Assembly: GCA_021129875.1 (NCBI GenBank)
Contig: JAJOKK010000017.1
Location: 1 to 8,178 of the forward strand
DNA length: 8,178 nt
Reading direction: 5' to 3'
From: Candidatus Bipolaricaulota bacterium
Lineage (GTDB): Bacteria > Bipolaricaulota > Bipolaricaulia > UBA7950 > UBA9294
Shown: positions 5,454 to 8,178 of the stretch, piece by piece
How positions within the stretch are numbered: the stretch's first letter is position 1
Layout of the letters: each line of letters opens with the position of its first letter
Translations under genes and position numbers: made by a program
Notes under the pieces: model-generated
What the model was told of the DNA's origin: nothing
Seen by the model: only the letters and a program-made list of their open reading frames with translations
Databases searched by the model: none

Positions 5454-6005
5454 GTGTACCGCGTGCAAGATGAGGTGAGTCTATTGAGAGCATCATTGGC
5501 AGGTGAGACCGAGGCCTGGGGGGAGATCGTCTCCCGCTACAAAGAGGCCGTCTTCGGCTTGTGCCTTGGTTTTTTGCGTAACCGGGCCGATGCCGAGGAC
5601 CTGACGCACGACGCATTCATCCGCGCCTATGTCAACCTACGGCGCTACCGGTTGGATAAGAAGTTCTCTACCTGGCTGTTCACAATCGCATCCAACCTCT
5701 GCCGCAACCGGCTCCGCTATCGCCGTTACCATCCGGTCGCCCCCCCCCCGCTTCAGATCGATGGGGGGAATGACCCGGCGCAGATTGTGGCGCAGGAGGA
5801 TCGCGCGGCGCAGGTTCGCGGCGGGATCGATAGTCTTCCGTACGACTACCGCGCTCCTCTTGTCCTCCGCTACTATAATGATCTGTCATATAAGGAGATT
5901 GCTGAAGTTCTCTCCCTCCCGGAGGGGACGGTAAAGACACGGATTCATAGAGGTAAGATAAGGTTAAAACATGTACTGGAAAATGAGGGGGTGACCCACG
6001 TATGA
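5454..6005 (+). CDS. ECF-type RNA polymerase sigma factor
   Basis: This 183-residue sigma-70 family protein has the two-domain ECF layout. Region 2 spans about residues 24-90, with YKEAVFGLCLGFLRNRADAED, then DAFIRAY and FSTWLFTIASNLCRNRLR. Region 4 spans about 125-175, with LPYDYRAPLVLRYYNDLSY, then EIAEVLSLPEGTVKTRIHRG for -35 recognition. I chose the GTG at 5454 because GAGGAGGAAGGA (5435-5446) precedes it by seven bases. An in-frame ATG at 5373 would add 27 residues upstream of the likely promoter and has no ribosome site. The stop overlaps the next gene's ATG (ATGA), so sigma and the membrane protein are translationally coupled, as sigma/anti-sigma pairs usually are. The linker contains a run of ten C's (5740-5749, within PVAPPPL) where slippage would break the protein. 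The length is normal for the family. Confidence 0.93.
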   Translation: MYRVQDEVSLLRASLAGETEAWGEIVSRYKEAVFGLCLGFLRNRADAEDLTHDAFIRAYVNLRRYRLDKKFSTWLFTIASNLCRNRLRYRRYHPVAPPPLQIDGGNDPAQIVAQEDRAAQVRGGIDSLPYDYRAPLVLRYYNDLSYKEIAEVLSLPEGTVKTRIHRGKIRLKHVLENEGVTHV

Positions 6006-6580
6006 AGACGGATAATCTTGATCGGCTACTGACTGACCTCCTCCACGAAGAGGTTGAAAGAGAGTCCTTCTGTCTGGAGGGGCTGGAAGAGAGGATCGTC
6101 ACCGAGATGTCCGGGCGGCTCCCCAGGAGCGGTCCGTTCGATCTACTCAAACGGTTATTGGCGCCGACCCGTGGGGGGCGCTTTGCTCAGGTCTCCGTGA
6201 TCGGGGCGACCGCCGTTATATTCCTCGCTGTCGGGATCTTCCTCGGTAATCATCTCCCTGTCTTTGCTCCGGCGCTGCGCAGACCTGCGCCCGCTGCCCG
6301 GGCGGGGGAGAACGAGATCCTCTTCGTCATCCCCGCTCCCGAGGCACAGAGCGTTGTCGTGGTTGGTAGCTTTAACGACTGGGATGAAACCCCTCTCGCC
6401 GATGCTGATGGAGACGGGGTATGGACGGTGAATATCACGCTCTCTCCCGGTCGGCACGAGTACGCATTCGTGATCGACGGCCGGTGGTGGGGACATGATC
6501 CTCTCGCCGACGCGCACGTTCGCAGCTTCGGGGAGTACAACTCCGTGCGCTACATCGGCCGGGTCGGTGATGACGTATGA
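6002..6580 (+). CDS. Single-pass membrane protein with AMPK-type glycogen-binding (CBM48) domain; candidate anti-sigma factor
   Basis: The 192-residue protein has an N-terminal soluble helical part (1-60, acidic; LLTDLLHEEVERE), one membrane helix (about 62-83) and an exported C-terminal domain (about 105-188). That domain reads VVVVGSFNDWDETPL, then GDGVWTVNITLSPGRHEYAF and VIDGRWWGHDP. This is the AMPK-beta / isoamylase early-set fold. Trp127, Trp141, Trp162-Trp163 and Asn180 sit where this family contacts glucans. The gene overlaps the sigma gene stop by four bases, and its own stop overlaps the next ATG in the same way. Position and topology suggest an anti-sigma factor that holds the sigma factor at the membrane and releases it on an external signal. 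No zinc-binding HxxxCxxC motif is present, so the role is inferred. The alternative is an envelope protein merely cotranscribed with sigma. Confidence 0.75.
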   Translation: MKTDNLDRLLTDLLHEEVERESFCLEGLEERIVTEMSGRLPRSGPFDLLKRLLAPTRGGRFAQVSVIGATAVIFLAVGIFLGNHLPVFAPALRRPAPAARAGENEILFVIPAPEAQSVVVVGSFNDWDETPLADADGDGVWTVNITLSPGRHEYAFVIDGRWWGHDPLADAHVRSFGEYNSVRYIGRVGDDV

Positions 6581-7308
6581 GGCGTATAATAGAGCGGTTC
6601 TTCCTCGTGCTCATCCTCGGATCCGTTCTGGGCGGAGGGCTTGTCCATGCTGCACCCTCCACTGCTGACGTGGAGCAGGCCCTCACCGCCCTCTCGTTGA
6701 CGAACGAAGCGAGAATCATAGCTGCGTTTGAGCGCGGGTTTGCGCAAGGCAGCATCGACCCGGCGCAGATGCTTCGCCTGCTGGCGCGTCTCGTCGCCGC
6801 AGAGGGGAATAAGACGGAGAAGGAAGCGATCCTCCTAGTCATCTCCGACACCCTGGACGATCATCTCCCGGTAAATACCCTGGTGAACAAGGTGCAGGAG
6901 GGGCTGGCGCGAACAATCCCCTTCAATGTGATCCTCAATGGCGTAGGAGGGCATCCACGGATACTGGGGATTGTCCAGCGAAGGACCCTGCTCGTTGCAG
7001 TGAGGGACCTTCTCTACGCGGAGCGGATCTTCGGCGTCCCGGAGGAGGCGCAAGCGGTATCCCCGTTCCTCCCTCGCAGCCGGTTCAATCGCCTGGTGAG
7101 CGAGATCGCCGATTTCTTGGCCGATTATGTAGAGGGAGGAGGGAGCCCGCTCGAAGGGTATCGTATTCTCGCAAACCTGAGTTGCCGGCTCCATAGTCTC
7201 GCCGAGCTCGTCAGGCCGGTCATTCCGATAGAGGATGTCGAGCTCGTTCTGGAACGAATTGACCCTAGAGAATTAACGGAAATAGTACTTAAGGCACTTA
7301 AGTATTGA
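6577..7308 (+). CDS. Secreted helical protein of unknown family
   Basis: I do not recognise this 243-residue protein. It begins with a clear signal peptide: MRRIIERFF, a hydrophobic core to about residue 23, and a likely signal peptidase I site after VHA (residue 25). The mature part is predicted to be mostly helical, with repeated patterns of Leu, Ile and Arg, and no cysteine-rich, enzymatic or membrane motif stands out. A segment NVILNGVGGHPRILGIVQRR is the most distinctive. It starts at an ATG overlapping the previous stop (ATGA), so it is translated together with the glycogen-binding membrane protein and is exported like that protein's sensor domain. It could be a periplasmic partner of that domain or of the downstream surface protein. 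An AT-rich hairpin covers its last codons. Confidence 0.75.
   Translation: MRRIIERFFLVLILGSVLGGGLVHAAPSTADVEQALTALSLTNEARIIAAFERGFAQGSIDPAQMLRLLARLVAAEGNKTEKEAILLVISDTLDDHLPVNTLVNKVQEGLARTIPFNVILNGVGGHPRILGIVQRRTLLVAVRDLLYAERIFGVPEEAQAVSPFLPRSRFNRLVSEIADFLADYVEGGGSPLEGYRILANLSCRLHSLAELVRPVIPIEDVELVLERIDPRELTEIVLKALKY
7286..7304. repeat. Inverted repeat at the end of the unknown secreted gene
   Basis: TACTTAAG (7286-7293), a GCA loop and CTTAAGTA (7297-7304) form a perfect 8-bp stem that ends at the stop codon, 35 bases before the next start. No U-tract follows, so it is unlikely to be a full terminator. It may act as an RNA stability or processing element or as a partial attenuator between the two genes. 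Confidence 0.5.
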
Positions 7309-7339
7309 AAAGTATCAAATAACCAAGGGGGAAGACAGA

Positions 7340-8178
7340 ATGACTAATAAACGATGGATGATCGCAGGGATGGCTATTGGGCTTCTCGTCCTGCTGAGTA
7401 TCGTTGCCCTTGCGCAACCGGTCGCTCCGCTGGGGATTATCGTGCAACCGCCCGATCCGGCCGGTCTATCGGTACGTATCTGGCTCGATCGCGGCGTCTA
7501 TGCGGTGAACGAGAACGTGCAGGTGCATTTTGAGGTAAACGAAGATGCATACATATATATCTGGAGTATCAACGCCCACGGCGAGATAGTCCGAATCTTT
7601 CCCAACGACTTCTCAGGGCACAACCACGTGCGTGCCGGACAACATACGATTCCGGATTCACCCGCTTACCAACTGATCGTAAGCGAGCCGGTGGGGACGG
7701 CGCATCTCCAGATAGTCGCCAGTAAGCAGCCGCTCGAGATCGGCGTGCATAGGCCCGGTCCGTTCCCTCTTCTGAGCGTGGACCCTGCGGCATTTAAAAT
7801 CCACCTTCAAGTGCAGATCTTGGGGATCATCCCCGAGCCGTTGTGGGCCGTGGATTGGACCAGCTACGAGGTCGTCGTCGGAACCCCACCACCTCACGGG
7901 GCGCTGACCATCACTTCGACGCCGAGCGGCGCATGGATCACAATAAACGGATCGTTCGTCGGAATCACACCGCGGACCATACACCTCCGGCAGGGGTTCC
8001 ACCAGATCGGTCTGAGCAAGAGTGGTTACCGCGATTGGAGCCGCAATTTCTTCATCATCGGCGGGCGCACGCGCACGATCCGCGCAATGCTCGCCCCGCT
8101 CGCTCCGGTCAATCAGCCTCCGGTCGCTGCGTTCACCTTCTCGCCCCCATCTCCGGAGGTCAACGAGTGGATCCATTT
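7340..8178 (+). CDS. Secreted DUF4384-PEGA-PKD domain surface protein (3' end beyond the window)
   Basis: The reading frame is open to the right edge, giving the first 279 residues. The ATG at 7340 follows AAGGGGG by eight bases. Residues 1-26 are a signal peptide with a hydrophobic core and cleavage after ALA or AQ. Residues about 44-155 match DUF4384: RIWLDRGVYAVNENVQVHFE, then AYIYIWSINAHGEIVRIFPN and RAGQHTIP. Residues about 187-252 are a PEGA domain (LTITSTPSGAWITINGSFVG, then TPRTIHLRQGFHQIGLSKSG), often found in envelope proteins near peptidoglycan or S-layers. From residue 258 the sequence (NQPPVAAFTFSPPSPEVNEW) is the start of a PKD repeat, and more repeats are likely beyond the edge. 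These domains suggest a large extracellular or envelope-attached protein for adhesion or surface structure. It is probably the main structural target of the upstream sigma-factor operon. Confidence 0.85.
   Translation, partial: MTNKRWMIAGMAIGLLVLLSIVALAQPVAPLGIIVQPPDPAGLSVRIWLDRGVYAVNENVQVHFEVNEDAYIYIWSINAHGEIVRIFPNDFSGHNHVRAGQHTIPDSPAYQLIVSEPVGTAHLQIVASKQPLEIGVHRPGPFPLLSVDPAAFKIHLQVQILGIIPEPLWAVDWTSYEVVVGTPPPHGALTITSTPSGAWITINGSFVGITPRTIHLRQGFHQIGLSKSGYRDWSRNFFIIGGRTRTIRAMLAPLAPVNQPPVAAFTFSPPSPEVNEWIH

Overview
The window is bacterial chromosomal DNA with fairly GC-rich coding regions. It has good Shine-Dalgarno sites, ATG and GTG starts, and 4-bp stop/start overlaps between coupled genes. 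No rRNA, tRNA or CRISPR array was seen. Taxonomy cannot be fixed from the sequence alone. The right-hand set (ECF sigma factor, glycogen-binding-domain protein, DUF4384/PEGA/PKD surface protein) and the S9 peptidase would fit a deep-branching uncultured lineage such as Bipolaricaulota/Acetothermia. That placement is a low-confidence inference.

Layout. (1) Positions 1-1392 hold a decaying two-gene insertion element on the minus strand. A winged-helix helper gene (672-1346) lies upstream of a zinc-finger/DDE-type transposase that carries a frameshift near 450-456. The transposase seems cut off near position 47 by the end of a second element. A perfect 12-bp dyad overlaps the helper gene's promoter region, and an A8 tract at its 3' end is placed where slippage could fuse the two frames. 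(2) Positions 1393-1901 hold no convincing gene, but the last 150 bases form a hairpin-rich leader before an S9-family serine peptidase (1902-3866) with a complete catalytic triad. (3) Positions 3867-4323 are a graveyard: a prepilin-like N-terminus lacking Glu5, a truncated and frameshifted N-terminus of a REP-associated/IS200-like Y1 transposase, and two strong palindromes. (4) Positions 4324-4973 carry a compact Phd/YefM-RelE toxin-antitoxin operon with a recognisable sigma70-type promoter. (5) Positions 4974-5398 are non-coding as far as I can tell, with several small inverted repeats. (6) From about 5399 to the right edge there is one co-directional cluster: ECF sigma factor, single-pass membrane protein with an extracytoplasmic AMPK-type glycogen-binding (CBM48) domain, secreted helical protein of unknown family, and the start of a large secreted DUF4384-PEGA-PKD protein.

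The last cluster is the most interesting part. The gene directly coupled to the sigma factor has the topology of an anti-sigma factor (short cytoplasmic N-terminus, one membrane helix, exported sensor) but no zinc-binding anti-sigma motif. Its sensor region is a carbohydrate-binding fold with the usual aromatic residues. The simplest model is a cell-surface signalling unit that senses a glucan-like polysaccharide or envelope state and controls an envelope/surface protein operon, including itself through an ECF-like promoter just upstream. This model is inferred from domain order and gene coupling.
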